Source: Lutjanus erythropterus (taxonomy: Eukaryota > Chordata > Actinopteri > Lutjaniformes > Lutjanidae). Taken from it: DNA of 64,000 bases. Positions 11,401 to 26,400 of the stretch are shown piece after piece. Where the stretch lies: positions 3,534,920 to 3,598,919 of the forward strand of contig CM034601.1 of NCBI GenBank assembly GCA_020091685.1, read 5' to 3'. Under the pieces are notes generated by a model. It did not search any database and was not told the origin of the DNA. It was given only the letters and a program-made list of their open reading frames with translations. Positions within the stretch are counted from its first letter, which is position 1; each line of letters opens with the position of its first letter. The position numbers were made by a program, and so were the translations under genes.

Positions 11401-14400
11401 AGTTGTTTTGACAGAGTTTTGCTTCTGCTTACTCTGCCCTCAACCTCAGCTGAACCCTCACATTTCCTTTAAACCATGAAATCACCCAACTCCGTCCTTT
11501 CACATTTCTTACCAGTTCCAGCCCTGCTTGCTGGACGGGGAGTATTTGTCCATCAGGGCCGTGAGTTTGAGCAGGGCGAGTTTCTGCAGCAGGAGGAACT
11601 GGGAGACGGACTGGTTCTCCACTCCTGGACTGGTGGGCAGAGAGGGCAGGCTCTGCTCGCTGGACCAGTGCAGCTGCTGGCTCACTCTGCTGGAGACACA
11701 GCAAACACACATTTATAAGTGCCAGTTTTTAACAGAAAAAATGGGAACTAATTATATTATATTTATAGTCAAATTATTGAATTAAAATGATGGTTATTTT
11801 CTCATCAGTCCTGGCAACAGAGCCTTTGGATTTGGTGAAATAGATAACTGGAAAAAAATATATTCAAACATATGTTCATCAATGCCCCCCCGTACAGATA
11901 GGTGTATGTATATATGTTCAGATATATGTATGTATATATGTTCATCAATTACTGAATATCAAAATGATTAATCAAAGTCAATTAAATGTAAATGTTTGTG
12001 CTCTTCATTCAGAAAACCCACCTGTCACATCTACGTTTCAGGATCTGGTTATCACAAACACAGATCTTTAATACTAATATTTAAATATTTATCATCACAA
12101 TAACAGTGTTACGTATATTGGTAACTGTAAAAACTCATAAAAACATTAGAAAAATACATACGTTGGTTTGGTGCTTACCTATGTCCTAAACATATAAGGA
12201 GTAAACATTTTTGATGCCTATTTGTTTCCCAAATATATTAGTGTGTGTGTGAATGGGTGAATAAAAAGCATTAACTTACATCACTTTGTAGAAAGGCGCT
12301 TTATGAAGTTCGGTCTATTTCTTTGCATTAGTTTATGGGGCAGATCTGCCACATCCAATATGGCAGACACGCTGACGTATAGCAGCAACGGGTCAACCCG
12401 CTCAATGAGGCATCTACGTTTATATGTCTATGGTTAGTCTGATATTAGCATGCTATCTTAGCATATCAGTGTGCATGATGGTAGATGTAGAATTAGATCA
12501 TTAATTAATCAGTTAGATGAAAAGTCAGTAAGTCAGCAAAATAGGTTATTACTTATTTTGAATTTATCAAATAGTTTAGTTTAATCAAAGTGCTGGACTA
12601 ACAGGCATTCCTGCCTCTTGAGCTACGATTATAGTGTGGTTAAAAAACCTAAAAACAACATCAGTGTGTACAGCACAGCTGCAGACACACAATGTAATTG
12701 GCCAACTGTATTAAAACTACGCCAGTAAAACATACACAGAGCTGAAAATGAGAAACAAGCGGCGTCCATTAGCACACAGTGGTGATGATGTGGCTGACTT
12801 TACATTACAGGAGAGGCTTCATAACTTTTTATTGCTCTATATCTGAGAACAAATGCAACAACTAAGAGATATAAAAGCAGCTCTATAAAGAGGCGATCAA
12901 AGTTGTTCACCATGAGGTTACTGCTTTTATCTTGAGTGCCTCACAGTAATAACGCCACCTTCACTTTGGTTGATGCCTGAGGGAATAAATCCCTATAACT
13001 GTCGTTATTAGTGCTCCGCTGGACACAAAGACTCACATTTACAAATGCCCAGAGCAACTTAAAGTGTCCAATAATTAGTTTGTATTTCCTAGTACTGAAT
13101 TTTGATGACCCTGATCTGTTTTGTGAAACATTTTAAGTTAGACTGCTTGTGAAATATGACATGCTCTATAAATAAAAATAATTTAAGTGCAGTTTTCATC
13201 ACTGTTTCTTCACCTGCTCCTGGGTTGTGGCGATCTCTCCTTCGCCTCCTCTTCATTGTCCGGTAACTTCTCGCTGCTCTCCGTCTCCTCCTCTTCCTCC
13301 TCCGTCTCCTCCGGATGCTGCACCTCCAGGTGGATGTGGCTGGGGGACGACGGGCAGGGGGAGGCGGCCGAGGAGCCGTGGGCTGGTGAGTCCTGGGATG
13401 AAGAAGAAGAGGAGGAGGAGGAAGAGGAGGAGGTGGAAGAAGTAGAGGAGGAGGAACCTCTCTGACTGTCGTCCTCAGACAGATTTTGGGACCAGGTGGA
13501 GACCAGTTGCTGGAGGTCGCTGATCCGCTCCAAAACGCTGTCCAGAGCTGAGAACACGTCTTCACCTGCCAATAGCCGACTCACCTGAGAGAAGACAAGA
13601 AAAAGAAGAATTCTCTCATAAGAGATTTTTCTCATCATTTATCACCAAAACCAGCTGATACACCCAGTGTGAAGGACACACTAGTTTTAATAAGGAACAA
13701 AATAAAACTACAAATATTCCATTTTTCGATTACCACAGACACAGTTTTATGTATCTTGCTTTCCCTTGTTTTCACATAGTTGCATTGTCAGATGCTCATA
13801 TTAATGTGGCCAAAGTTTCAAATAATGAGATTAAACATATAAAAATGTAATCCCTGAGAGCAAAAAGTTCAGGTGTCGAACTGCTCTGAGTAGGTTTCCC
13901 CTTCCTGATATTGGCTTTCCGTGGATGTCTTTCTCGGTCATGAGCTACAGGTACAGAACATCCACGATGTACAGGGATGCGACCATCCATCTGCTCAGCC
14001 TGACGAGGTGATTTACAGCGGCTCTGACCACGACTTTGATCTGGATCATATTTTAGGGAGAAAATATTTTCTGGTTTTCCCTCTAATGTCCTCCAGCTGC
14101 TCTGGTGATTTATAAAGTTTCTTGATGGACAGACAGTTGTTGTGAAAGTGACCTCTAACTGCTGCTAACTGTAACTTAGCTGCGATTAGCTAGTTAGTTG
14201 TGGAGTTACTTTTGACTCCATAGATATATAGTAGAACCTAGACAGGACAGTGCTGCTCAGCCTTGCGAGATACTGCAGTGAATAATCCCCCCCTACGTCT
14301 GTAAAACCCCTTGAACTGCAAACAAGGTCAGTTATGACTTGTTCTATTATGAGTTTTGCATCCATGGAGTTTTTTATTTGTAAAAGTTTTCTAGACACGA

Positions 14401-17400
14401 GAAAAGACTATTTACAATTTGACATTATCACAATGTAAAGTCTATGGGTCATATGAGAACTCATGGGCGGGGCCAGCAGGAAAATTGCTACTGTGCATAT
14501 TTAGTGGGCTACATACCTGGAAGTAAAACTGGAAGACTGAAAACTTTTTTGGCGTATGCGCAAGGCAAGCAACTGTCATTGGTGCCATCTTTGTGTCCGT
14601 TGTCTAGCTTGTATAATATGACCTGAAAACCCCCTCATCCTGGCTTCCCGCAGTGCTCCAAGCTCTCGTCAGAGGCAGCTGAGAGGCGTGCTAGCTGCAC
14701 GGCTAACTGCAGCTACACTCATCAGCAGTTAGCGGTTACTTTAGCAGCAAGTAAAGCTATCTGTCCAAGGAAACTCAGTAAGTCACCAAGTTATTTTCCC
14801 TGTAAAATATAATCTAGTTTCACTAAATTCAGTGAACAAACTTATAGGGTTGTGTTTTTGTACAGCAATCAGTGGCCAATCAGAATAAAGTGGGCTTTTA
14901 GGGAGGGGGGCCTTAAAGAGACAGGCTTGGTGAAACCTTTGTTTACAGGCTTTTAAAAATCAAGAAAACTCAAAGCAGCATCTTTAAAATGACAGTTTTT
15001 ACAGTTTTTCTTTTACAACACTGCACTCTTTTAACGTCCTTTTCATTTCACTGATTCAGCAGAATCTAAGTTAGGATTTCATGGCCGTACATCACTTCTG
15101 GATGAAAGGCATAACTCAATTTCTCCAAGGATCAGAAGTAAAAAATAACGGGTTCCTTAAAAGCCATTACCTAATGACTTCTATAATATTTTATGTCAGT
15201 TTTTACTTCCATTGGCTGCCATCTTTTTGTCAAAGAGGGTTCCAGCTTCATTCCAAATGGCTCCTCTTCTTCTTTAGACAGAGACACATCTGAAGCAAGA
15301 TGATTAATGTAAGCAGTCGGAGATTATTGTATATTTTCAATCTAAAATGGAATTTGATGTGAGCACTCACAAAATTATTCCCAGCTTTATGGGGAAACTC
15401 CATATGGAGCTTAGTTTGACAGAATCACTACACTTGATTGAATAACGTGTTTTTATAGACTTTTATAGGTGATTTTTATCCTTTCTTTAGAGGAAAGGCA
15501 GCAGAGCCAAAGAGAGACAGAGACTTTTGATATGTATGGATCTGCAGTCAGTAAAATCTTTACTGAAGGGCACACATGGCAGAATTTAACACACAAAATA
15601 ACCATAATATATTGTGCATGTTGATCTCTAACAGTGACTCATCAATTATCTCACCAAGTAATCATTTTCTGTTTGTCACTCTCTGACCTGTTCTGCCGTT
15701 CTGGAACAAATTTGTCTCTCCATCCACAAAGTCTTTTGGTCACAGCCAGGTGGAACAAAAGATATAACTGCAGTTTATCTTTGAACACACTCATCCAACA
15801 TGGTGACAGTCGGAGGTTCGGCACCACAGACAGGCGCCCTTAAACAGGGTTCACCTGTTCAGCACCTGGACAACTCCAGTCTGCTGCACTGCTGTTTGTA
15901 TAGCTGGAAGACGGAGCTTTGTTGCCCTCTTCTATTAAATATCACACATAGACGGGGATTACTCTGCTCAGTGTCCTTTTACACTTTGATTTTTTGCTTC
16001 AGACCACAGATGATGGAACTACAAGTAAACAAGTGGCATTACAAGACAATTTTGGTAACACTATAACAATATGGTACACAAAAATCTGAGTAATTATAGG
16101 TGAAATAATAGCCTCCAATCAGGGACACTGGAGTCTGAAGTGGTCTATAATGGCATCTTACTAAATGTTGTGCAGCAATTTGAGAATATTTTGCACTTCA
16201 TCAGACATACTGTTGACATTTTCTAGTGGCAACTCAAAATTCTGACTTTCCAGTTCAAATTGAACACACCATAATACATGAGAACTGCAAGGAGATTAAG
16301 AGGGAGACGAGACAGAGGAGACGAGCGACTATAATGAGGATCTATCTGTCCTTTTCTCACTGTAACACAAACCCCGGCCTGCGGTGTCACTGATACACTT
16401 CATGCTACACGATCAACCAAAGCTTTTATATCACCTCGACATTTCTGTCCATGTTCTGTCTCTCTTTCTCTGCTGCGATCGCACTTCTGTCTTGATCAGC
16501 TGACGGTGTGAGCACACGCAGAGGTGCTCGTCGCTCACGTTTACCTTCATTGATTGCAAACTGATCTGTTCAGTTCACCAGATAAATGAACGTGTTCCAT
16601 GAACGCAGCTCTTTTAGTGCATTCATGCACAACACTGGGAATGATCCGATGATTCATTAAGTGTTAATGAGTAATTTCTGAATAACTGTGATTCTGTAAC
16701 TATATAGTAGATAATGACAAGTTACTAGACAGCACATATTAATCACTGCGTAGTAATTAGTAAATACATAGCTGTGGACTGGTGTTCCTGACCGGTCATT
16801 CCTGATAAATTCTGAGCCAGAATTATCATGCATTACCTTTTATTTATTTAGCTATCTACACTAATACTTTTAGAAAATGTAACTTTGGAGTAGCTTAGTT
16901 GGTAGAGCTTGCACCCCATGTACTGAGCATACTGAGGCCTTAAGGTGTTATTAGATAAAGCAGTCACATTGTTTGCAAAATATCATAAAATGTTTGTCAG
17001 TCAACCTCATTCAGAACTGAAAACTAAAACTAAAAATGAGTACAAGTACCAGTGGAGAACGAGTCTTTTGACTCACCTCCGACTCCTCAGAGGTCCGTTC
17101 TGCATCGCTGACACTCCCACCACTGCTGCCATCACTTCCAGACAGCTGCTGGTCGTCCGGCACGTTGTCGTAGATGCTCAACCGATGTTCCAGCGCAGGG
17201 AGCGAGCTGGGCACGTCACGGGACGAGGAAGACGAGGGGTCTTGGTCACCGGTGGCCAGCGATGAAGTGCCACGGCGGCAACTGTGGCGCCCACGGTACC
17301 CGTGGAAGCTCCCGGTCCTCCAGTTGACCGAGGTGTTGTCGATGATGGGGGACAGGATGGTGTGTTTGTGCGCGAGGGAGGTGGGGAAGGTCCCCGGTTT

Positions 17401-20400
17401 GTGTCCATCCGGGATCTGGAAGACGAGACTCTCGTGGATGCTGTTGTTGTTGTTGTTGATCTGGTTCCTGTAGTCCTGAGAGGACGAAGGGAAGGATGAG
17501 TGAAGGTTTAAGGGAAAGCAAAAGGTAAGGACATCACCATCAAGCTGAAGACATGAAACTTCTCACTTATCATTACAGACCTCTGTTCCTGTGTGGTTCT
17601 GGTTGTTCCTGGTCGTTCCATCGCTGACCCCGACGCTGCTATTGGAACGTTTGCAGTTGCTCCTGACCCGGGTGACCGGGCTGGGCGTGCTGACGGTGCT
17701 GCTAGTCTCTGAGTGGCTGTTACTGCTGCTGCTGCTGATGGTGTGGGGAGACGAGGGCGAGGAGGACGCACGGCTGCTGGATCGAACCTGCAGACTGGAG
17801 ACATTCAGGAAGGAAGGTAGAGTTAGAGCTGCACTGGAAACAATATGTAGTTAAAATTCTGGAGCAAACAAATATTCCATCAACGAAAGAAAAAGATCTT
17901 TATTTCTTAAATCAAATAAAGGATGTAGCATTTTTGGATTAAGATGCAACTTGGGGATGTGGTTGAAAATCTATTTTATGTTGCAGCAGAGAGAATATTT
18001 TATGACTCAGATGGACAGCAGAGTCTTTCATCCTTCTGGAAATAGTTGTAAATGTTGTTGTTGTTGTCTGGGAAATGAAAATCAGAGTGCTATTTGCTCC
18101 CACATATTAACACAGGTTTCCTGTGAGACAACTAGGGAGGGACTTTTCAGGGATATCGGTCAGTGTTTACAGTAGCCAGTAGCTATAAATATGCATCAAA
18201 GCAACGCCCTTCCCCAGACTTGCAGCTACAGCAGTCCACTAACCTAGCTGACTCTTCGCGGACCAGGAACTCCCAGTGAACACAGCCAATGAAAGTCTGA
18301 CAACCGTGGATACAATACACAGGTGTTTTTTGTTGTTTTTTTTTTGCCAGGGTTTGGTGCCTGGCACCCTGGGGCTGACTCAGCTAACTTAGCTGCACGG
18401 CTAACCAAAGTAAGTAGCTAACGGCACCAGAGTTTGCGGTTAACTACTTTAGCAACAACTTCCCATAAGGAAACTCCATTAAACACCTTCGCACTGTATT
18501 TCCTGTTAATCTCAGAGGCTGTGTTCAGTCCCAGTCCACCTGTATTCATTGGGAAGCTGCTGGGCCCAGTTCAGTTTCCTGCTAACAGCAGCTACATGTA
18601 AGTTAGCAGAGACTCACCAAGAATTGAAGCTGAGCCGCTGGAGGACATCATAGAGTAAACCAGAAAGCATTTTCTCCATAATATAAAAATATTTGTACAG
18701 TAACATTAATTGGTGAGACCAAGCCACCAGCCCATTGTATGCCCCATATAGCTAAAGTTAGCTAGCTACTGAAGTGGTCCACTGTAAAATACCTTGTGCA
18801 TAATCTGCAGTCACAGATGGATGAATGGATTCTAGCCACAATATTTTGGGGAAATGGCACAAGCTTTGAGATGGTAAACACCTGAAGACACACAGATGGA
18901 CTGTACTGTTGTTAGCTAGCTAACTAATTAATCGTAGCTCTGTGCTGCTAAAAGTTAAAGATTTATTGATGGGTGGGTGCCATGACAGTATTGGTTGAAA
19001 CTGGTCAGTTCAAGCTTACATAAAGAAGTCATATTTTGTTTTACAGGGGAAAAGCTTGATTGGATTGTTATATAAAAATACAAAGAAATGGATTTTGTGC
19101 ACAACGTGACAGGGGATGTGATCTGAAATGGTTAAAAAGCATTTTTAACATAATCTCCACTTGAGGAGGGCCATCCACAATCCTAACCTTGAGGGACAGT
19201 GCAGCCTCTCCTCCTCCTGGACCAGAACCGGCCCACTGATAACGTGCCGGGCTCGACTCCTGCTCTCATCGCCACCACTGTGAGCAGACGGGAGGAGGCC
19301 AGTCGTGCCCCTCAGCCTCAGTTTCTCCATCTTTTTCAGCAAACTGGTGCACTTCCTCCTGGGCGGTTTGTCTGGGAAACAGCCTTCGGCCTCCAGGATC
19401 GCTGCGGACGATCCTCCGCCGCTTTCGCCAGGGGAGGGGGGTCCACTGAACGAGGTGTCCAGGGACGGGGTCTTGTTTGTGGAGGAACAGCGGGAGGAGC
19501 TCCTGCTGGTCTCCTGGTCGTCTGTTGTGCAGGCAGTAGCAGTTGTGGAGGTGGTTGCGCCGATGCCGGCGTCTCTGTGGCTCTTGTGGTGTCCGTCGTG
19601 GCCTTCACTCTCTGTGCTGCTTGAGCTGTGGATGGAGCAGATATCGTGGTGGTCGCTGACGTCACACGAAGACACATCCTGGGGTCCGGTGGGGCTTTCA
19701 GACAGGGGTAGGAAGTCCGCTGTGGAGTCAAGGCGTCGCCATCTTCGTGTCCGCCTGTCATAGGTCCAGTTGGGGCTGATGGCACAGAAGTCTTCTTCGT
19801 CACAGTCGTCTCCCTGGAAGACGAAAGACGGTTCAGACACAGAGAAGAGCTCACAGAAATCTGAATATGGCACAATCATTTCAACAAAATACACACTGAC
19901 AGTAATGTATGCAGAAGAGAGACATGTAGGCATGAATAACAATCTGCAAACAGAATAAACGCACTCAAACAAACAGAGACCTGAAATGCACACAAACACA
20001 AAGATGCTGTGAATAATTTAAACATGCATGAACATCATTATACATTCCTACAAACAAAATCATACACACTGCAAAAACTTCACTGTGTGGGTGTCTTTGT
20101 ATTTAGAATTTTTAATGTGTTTGGATTGTTTTGGGTATAAAATAATTATTTATTGTGGACTGAGCAAAACTGTATTATTATAAATGTGATTGCCAGGTAG
20201 GGAAGGTCTAAAATAAGTTGATTTTTAGTGGCATTATGGGAAATGTAAGATATTCTGTCCTCTGCTGCTTCAGTTTTATCTCCTGAGAATCCTCCAACTT
20301 TACAGCAGTGCAACACTAAATAATTGGAGAATTCTTTAAATCAGCCATGAAATGGGCTGCAGTGTAATCCTTGGGGGCAACTGTGACAGTCAAAATTCTT

Positions 20401-23400
20401 GTTCTGTGTCTGACACCATCATGGAAAGACCTTTTCAAGCAGCCGATACATCACTGTTCAGAGCCACCAAACTCCATTGGCAAAAACAGTAATTCTATCT
20501 CACATAAAATGCGCTTATTTCAAACTCAAAAGAAAGAAAATAAAATTTACCCAAACCATTTTTGGTTCTTCTTTACACTGTTCCAAGGAGCGGTCCTCAT
20601 TCATCACTTAGACTAACTGAAGTTAGATGTTACTCTTTACAGAATAATGAAGAATGTCATTGCTTATGAAGATTTAATGCCTAAATTCCTATTTAGGTCA
20701 GAAAATGTGCTGCACCTGTTTTCAAGAAATCTTATTTTGCTTACCTAGTTGGCAAAGCTAATGAAATGCCCTTATCTTGAGAGATCACAAGTTTATTATT
20801 TTGTTGTCTTGAAATAACGAGATAATCAACCTTTTATCAATGTTCATCAGAAAGTTTTTTTCTCATGGTAAATTATGTCAAGAAATTGGCCTTTGAGATA
20901 ATGAAGATAATTAGATAAATGAATTGTAATCGCAACAAAACAAGCTTTATTATCTCCAGATAATGAATAATTATCTTGTGATCCTGAGATAACGGCATCA
21001 AAATAATAATTGCAACAGCTGCTCTCTTCTTCTGTGGTTTTGCAGATTGTGCACATGAGGGAAATCTTTTGTAAAACAGAACGTTCACAGTTAAAACATT
21101 AATATGCAGCTCACGTGATTAAAATAAAGGTGTAAAACTGACGGTACTGAACATCCAGGTGTATCAAACAAAAAAATGCATTAATTCTATATAACTTTTC
21201 GGTCTCTTTTTCTGAACCTCCCTTCCGTTTCTCCTAGAAAGGGACACTGTTGAGGAGGAGGAGAAATGATCAGTTGATATGAGTCATAATCGAGTGATGC
21301 TTAATGTGGTGATTTCACGGTGCGACGCCCCCCACGGCTCCGGCTGCTTTCATATGAGAGTCCTGCTGCGTTTGAGTTTCTCGGTGTTTGCTCTCGACAC
21401 TCACCCGCCGTTTTGATCTCCGCGGCTCCAGCCTCATTTCCACGCATTTGTTTAAAGTGCTTAATCTCCTGAAAGAGGAAGAAGAGAGGAAAGTGGATTA
21501 GACTTCAAGTGTCATTTAATAATAATCTCACTGCCATACTATACATCATACTTTCATCATTTATCATCATAACGCAGCTTTGTCAAGACTTATTACATAG
21601 AGGCAAACATGCGAACAAGGAGTTAAGTTCTAAAAAGAAACTATATTTTCACGAAGAAATATGAAAAGGAAAAGTTGCATGTGATGGCACTGTATGTGCA
21701 ACACCAGAGGCCTTTTTGTAACCATCAGGCAGTGAGTTCAGTCCCTGGACCAGCAGGATGAGTGATCATGGAGCAAAAGAGTGACCCAAGCTGATGAAAC
21801 CGCCACGTTCAGGTAAAGCGACACCCAGCAGAAACGCATTGTGTCACTGTTGCAACCACACACACCTCTGCCTCTGTTACATGCCCCCCCCCCCCGCTGG
21901 TTATGATGTGCACATGCTTTTGACTCGTGATGTCTTATGTTCTTCCCTGAGGTCAGAGCTATTGAACTGGCGGCCCGCAGACCACATGTGGCCCCCCCAA
22001 AGCTACCGATGAAAGCACAGTGATATTTATATATCTGCAGTACTATGAACAGGCAAAATTCCACTGAAAAAACACTGTATTCAAGTACTGCTAATGCAAA
22101 TGAAATGCTTCCTACTGCTGCATTTAGCTGGTGAAATGATTTTATTTGAAGTAATCAAAGGAAATGCAATGCACTCTTTTGCCCATTTTAGTTGAAACTC
22201 TGTTGTTGTAAATGCAGAAACTTAAAACATTCTTTATTCTTTAGTTCCTGAAATTAAACTACTGAGTTACTGATGTTTCTGAACTTTATCCTCATCTCTC
22301 AGTGTAGCTGGGAGTTTTTTCATTTTCGTTCAAGTCTAAAACTTACTTGTATTAGATAACATTAAATTGTAAAAACTGCAAACGATGTTATGTCCACTCT
22401 TCCTGTTGGTGCACCTCTGCACGCAGTTATCTGCATGATCGTGTTACCTGCACAGTGAATCGAGGGCATCGTTATCCAGGAAGTGGTGATCACGCTTCGC
22501 CCGCTCGATGTCGACAGGGAACCTGCAGTCTGACACACAAACAAGACAAATGAAACAATAAAGACGCTGCCCGAGATCCTCATTTGTGTCATCCTGGAGT
22601 CGACTCTGTTGCTTGTGTGGCGTAGGATTAAACTGACAACCTCATATTTACCTTTGAATAATTGCACATACTGAGGGAAGCCAGCCGCTCGCAGCCAATC
22701 ACAGGCCTCCTTGGCTTCAATCTCTGCAAACAGCGAGAAGGAAAACAGCATTTGATTCAATTATAATCATTTCATGCTCTGCCCGCTTTAAGAGGGCAAA
22801 TATTTGCACTTAATCAGTCGTCTGTTTATGAAGTTTAATTACATTTGCATTTGGGTGAGAAAAAAAACATTGAAGGGAGAAAAACTGGGAGCACATACAG
22901 GCTATTAATTATCTGTGACTCTTGGAAGAGGCCATTTTAATTACTGCTAATTGGCTGAGTGTGTGGGGATGGGAGCTTCTGAGAGAAAAGAAAAAGAGAT
23001 TTTTTTCATGTTTCCCTCCTCTTCTTCTATCCATCTGCCTTGTTTCACCCTCTGAGGTGGTTGTTGTCACATGCGGCTCATTAACTGGTGATACCCATGA
23101 AACAGGATTGATTTCAAAGGTGTGTGTTGTGTTGAAAATGGTTGCGCACTTCTTATGAACACGAAATAAACATTACGAGCTTTGGGGAAAATTTTGATTG
23201 AGATTTCATCATAAGGTTGGGAATCTAGATGCCAGTGTGGCCACAGTCACCCGTTTCAACAAAAGCGGAGCTAAATTTGGCTCTTTTTCTCACTCTGGCT
23301 GTGATATTTGAAAGACTTTTTTGCCACAGTGGCATTTCTTTAAACCAGCACTGACTGAAAGAAAGAACAAACAGACATGCAACAAAAAAGAAAGACATAA

Positions 23401-26400
23401 GCCCAAATTTCACCGATGGATGCTATTCAGAAAGGCAGAAAGTTTCCAGGAATCATTATTATTTAAAGTAGATCATGAGAAATTGATCAGTCAGACACAA
23501 ATGATATAAAGTCCTAATAATGGCCAAATCTCTACTAATGGAGTGGTCAGAAGGGTTCTATATAGAGTTCTTCTGCTGTTGGTCACCCTTTCTGAATTGC
23601 CATGTGATAAATTGTGAGTTAATATTTTGTTTTGTGTCCAAAACTTGATGTTTTACAGTGTATCATGCATGACACACACAGGCTGCAATGACAGTAGCAG
23701 CAAAAGTAAAAGAAGAAGAACAAAAACAACATGGATGTGCAGCACTGAGTAAAGTTACAGTTTAATATCAAAGTTACAGTCACAGCACTGACCCCTTTCA
23801 AAATAAAGGTCTGATAACAGTTTAATGGTAAACAAAATGCTATTAACTGTCTCTGCTGGTTTTTTAATTTCTGTTGTTTCCATGTGCAACACATGAAACC
23901 TTTCAGTGGGCCGCATCCGGTCCCCCTGCACCATTTTGCCCAGGTCCGGTCTGGATGGACAGCCCATTTGTCCACTGGCCTGTTATCCTCAATACAAACG
24001 CCAAAGACCAAATTGTTCCAAAAAATACAGCACCGTACTGCAGCGGGGACTGTTGGTCCAGTCCATGACTCTGCACGTTAGTTACTCTGCTTCATGATTC
24101 AAAGTTTTTGAATCATGGAGTAATATACTTCATGCTACGTAGGTTGCCTACGTTCGTCCTTTTTACTTTGAAAGTTGTTGTGAACTGTCTATCATGATAA
24201 CTTTCATGAAAAAAAGTCAAGAAAAAATGGACAGTTTCTAGACTGTTGTGATTCTGGGTGTCACCTGAAATATTATGGACAACATACAAATACCTTTTTA
24301 ATTTTTCAACTAATTCATAAATACATGAACCGACCTGTGATTATAAGTGTGTTCACTTTAAAATAAAATCTTATCTCCTCCATAAAAGTACAATCTTTAT
24401 TTTTGAGAATTGTAAGGCCTTTGGTAATACCTGCTCTGGCCCATTACTAGTTGTTCCAGGTTTACAGAGTCAGGGAAACATTGCAAGATTAACAGACGAG
24501 TAGAGGAGCATTAATTTAAAGTGGCAGCCGTTTTATCAAACTCATTAAAAAGCACAAACATATTCTTGGGATAATAAAGCTCCTGCACACACACAAATAG
24601 AAGGAGGCACATGCTTGAATCAACACTTCCTCGCTTCAGATCGTTATTAAAGATACCGGTGCATATACACAACTAATAAACCTCTACTGCACTCAGGTAT
24701 TTTTGTGGGGACTCAGAGTATTAGAAAAGGCTGAGCAGAAAAAGAAAAACTCAATGAAATATTCTCACTTGAAGCATAAAAATGTTTTCTTGATCCGGGA
24801 TGTTTACAATGACGAGGCACAGAAATCATTTTCTCAGTCGGGCTGCACAGCTCAGAAGAGGATTTGGCTTTTCTGAGAGGTCTCAAAATATTTGTCCAAC
24901 ACACCCCTCCCTGAAATGTTAAACCTGCTCCCTCTTCATGCATAAGAGGCCCGTCGCGGTTATAATACTGCCAAGGGCATTTCTTGTTTTCATATTCAGA
25001 CAGCATGAAATATGGCCGACATTAGTCTTCACTAAAGAACAACAACAGCAGTTTGCCCATGACTGAGCGGTTCTTCAAACACTCCTTGTCTGGTGTTTTT
25101 TTTACTGCCTGAGATGAAGGAAAGGCACCTCATTCACGTCTTATTTTTTGTGACTTTTCAAAACTTTGCTTAAAATTCACTTGACAGCAGGATGGAAACT
25201 TTGGCCTATGATGTGGTCTCGCTGCTTCCCCAGACGCCCCCGGGGGTCAGGAGAGCAGCACGACACAAAGCATATGGCCCCAGTATGTAAACACTAGTGG
25301 GAAATATGGAATATGGCAATGATCAAAATGACAAATGACTTAAAGGGACAGTTCACCCCAAATCAAAAATACATATTTTCCTCTAACCTATACTGCTATT
25401 TATCCATCTAGATTGTTAATTGCAGAGTTTTTGAGATATCTGGAATATTATGGAACTAGATCAGATTCAGCTCGTGGTTCTTATATGAAACTGTTCACAA
25501 TAAGGTCTGTTGCTTTGACAGAATTTCCACTGGTTATTTATGTGGTATTAGCACAATTATTATATGTGTTTTTTTGAAAATTACTTCATTTATGGTAAGT
25601 TGGTGCAATACTGATGATAACCACGATATCGTCACTGTCGGGCTTAGAATAAACCTTGTAGGACAAAAATGAAATGAAAAAAACAAAACAAAACAGTGTT
25701 TTTAAACCAATTTAACACAGTTTAGGCAAAGTTAGTGGCTGTTTTTAATACTTTTCAGAAGTTAAGTATTTGTAAAAACGCACAGTCAGACTTAAAGGGT
25801 GACCAAATGAAAAAAAAAGTCAAAACCTGGAGATACAAGGTTTGTGCCACATTAGCAGCGCAGCATGCTAACGGCAAGTTTAATTGGTTAATATACAAAA
25901 TAAACACTAACACAAGCTTCCTAGTGTGAAGTTGGGTCATGGACTAACCCTCATATTGCTTAACTTTCACAGTTTCTCTTCACTGTTCCTCAATATTACA
26001 ACATTAGTCCCAGCCTGCTGTAGTAGCCAGTTGTGTAACACACTGAGTTTTACAGCTTAACCTAACGACAGCTGGTATCAATCCATACTTGAACTTGAAC
26101 CGCTACTGGCCTTCGTATTGCTTGTTGAATTGATTCATTCATTTTAGTGTAAGACAAGAAGAACTAGCTTCATGAAAACAAGACAAAACATGAACAAAGT
26201 GGCTGCTGCGTTTGCTGTTCCCTGCAGTTGTAAATCAAAATTGCGGTTATTGTGACAGCCCTACTCTGTGGATTATCTTGAGTGACCAGGTTATGATTTT
26301 AGAAAGAGACATTACTTTTCAATTTTACTTTTATTTGCGCTTTGAGGACAACAAGAAGCATGACATCTAGGTCTATTATAGTCAAGAGAAAGCAGACATC

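Larger units (their letters stand above)
6861..11512. other. Intron 9 of the DLC1-type gene
   Basis: I see no further exon here. ORFs lack recognisable features. The stretch carries an hAT-type end at 10116 and a hairpin element at 10423, listed separately, plus short TTC/TCC runs at 10955-10990. Confidence 0.6.
13636..17076. other. Intron 7 of the DLC1-type gene with repeats
   Basis: No exon is visible between exons 7 and 8. The interval holds the repeat tract 14160-14990 and a SINE head at 16888, both listed. The remainder shows nothing I can name. Confidence 0.6.

Noticed and set aside
13187..13465. Plus-strand ORF ending in a glutamate run
   Set aside because: It is the complement of the polyserine-coding part of exon 8.
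16888..16945. tRNA gene
   Set aside because: Only an A-box-like half is present; no T arm follows.
17776..17789. Acceptor CTGCAG for exon 6
   Set aside because: Using it breaks phase with the two-base overhang of exon 5; the CTCCAG five bases upstream fits.
19199..19763. Plus-strand ORFs of 141 and 152 codons
   Set aside because: They are antisense to exon 5, whose minus-strand reading matches the DLC family; the plus frames have no family features.
22362..22760. Minus-strand 132-codon ORF treated as one exon
   Set aside because: Only its first part is SAM coding; it reads through an intron, and exon 3 continues in another frame.
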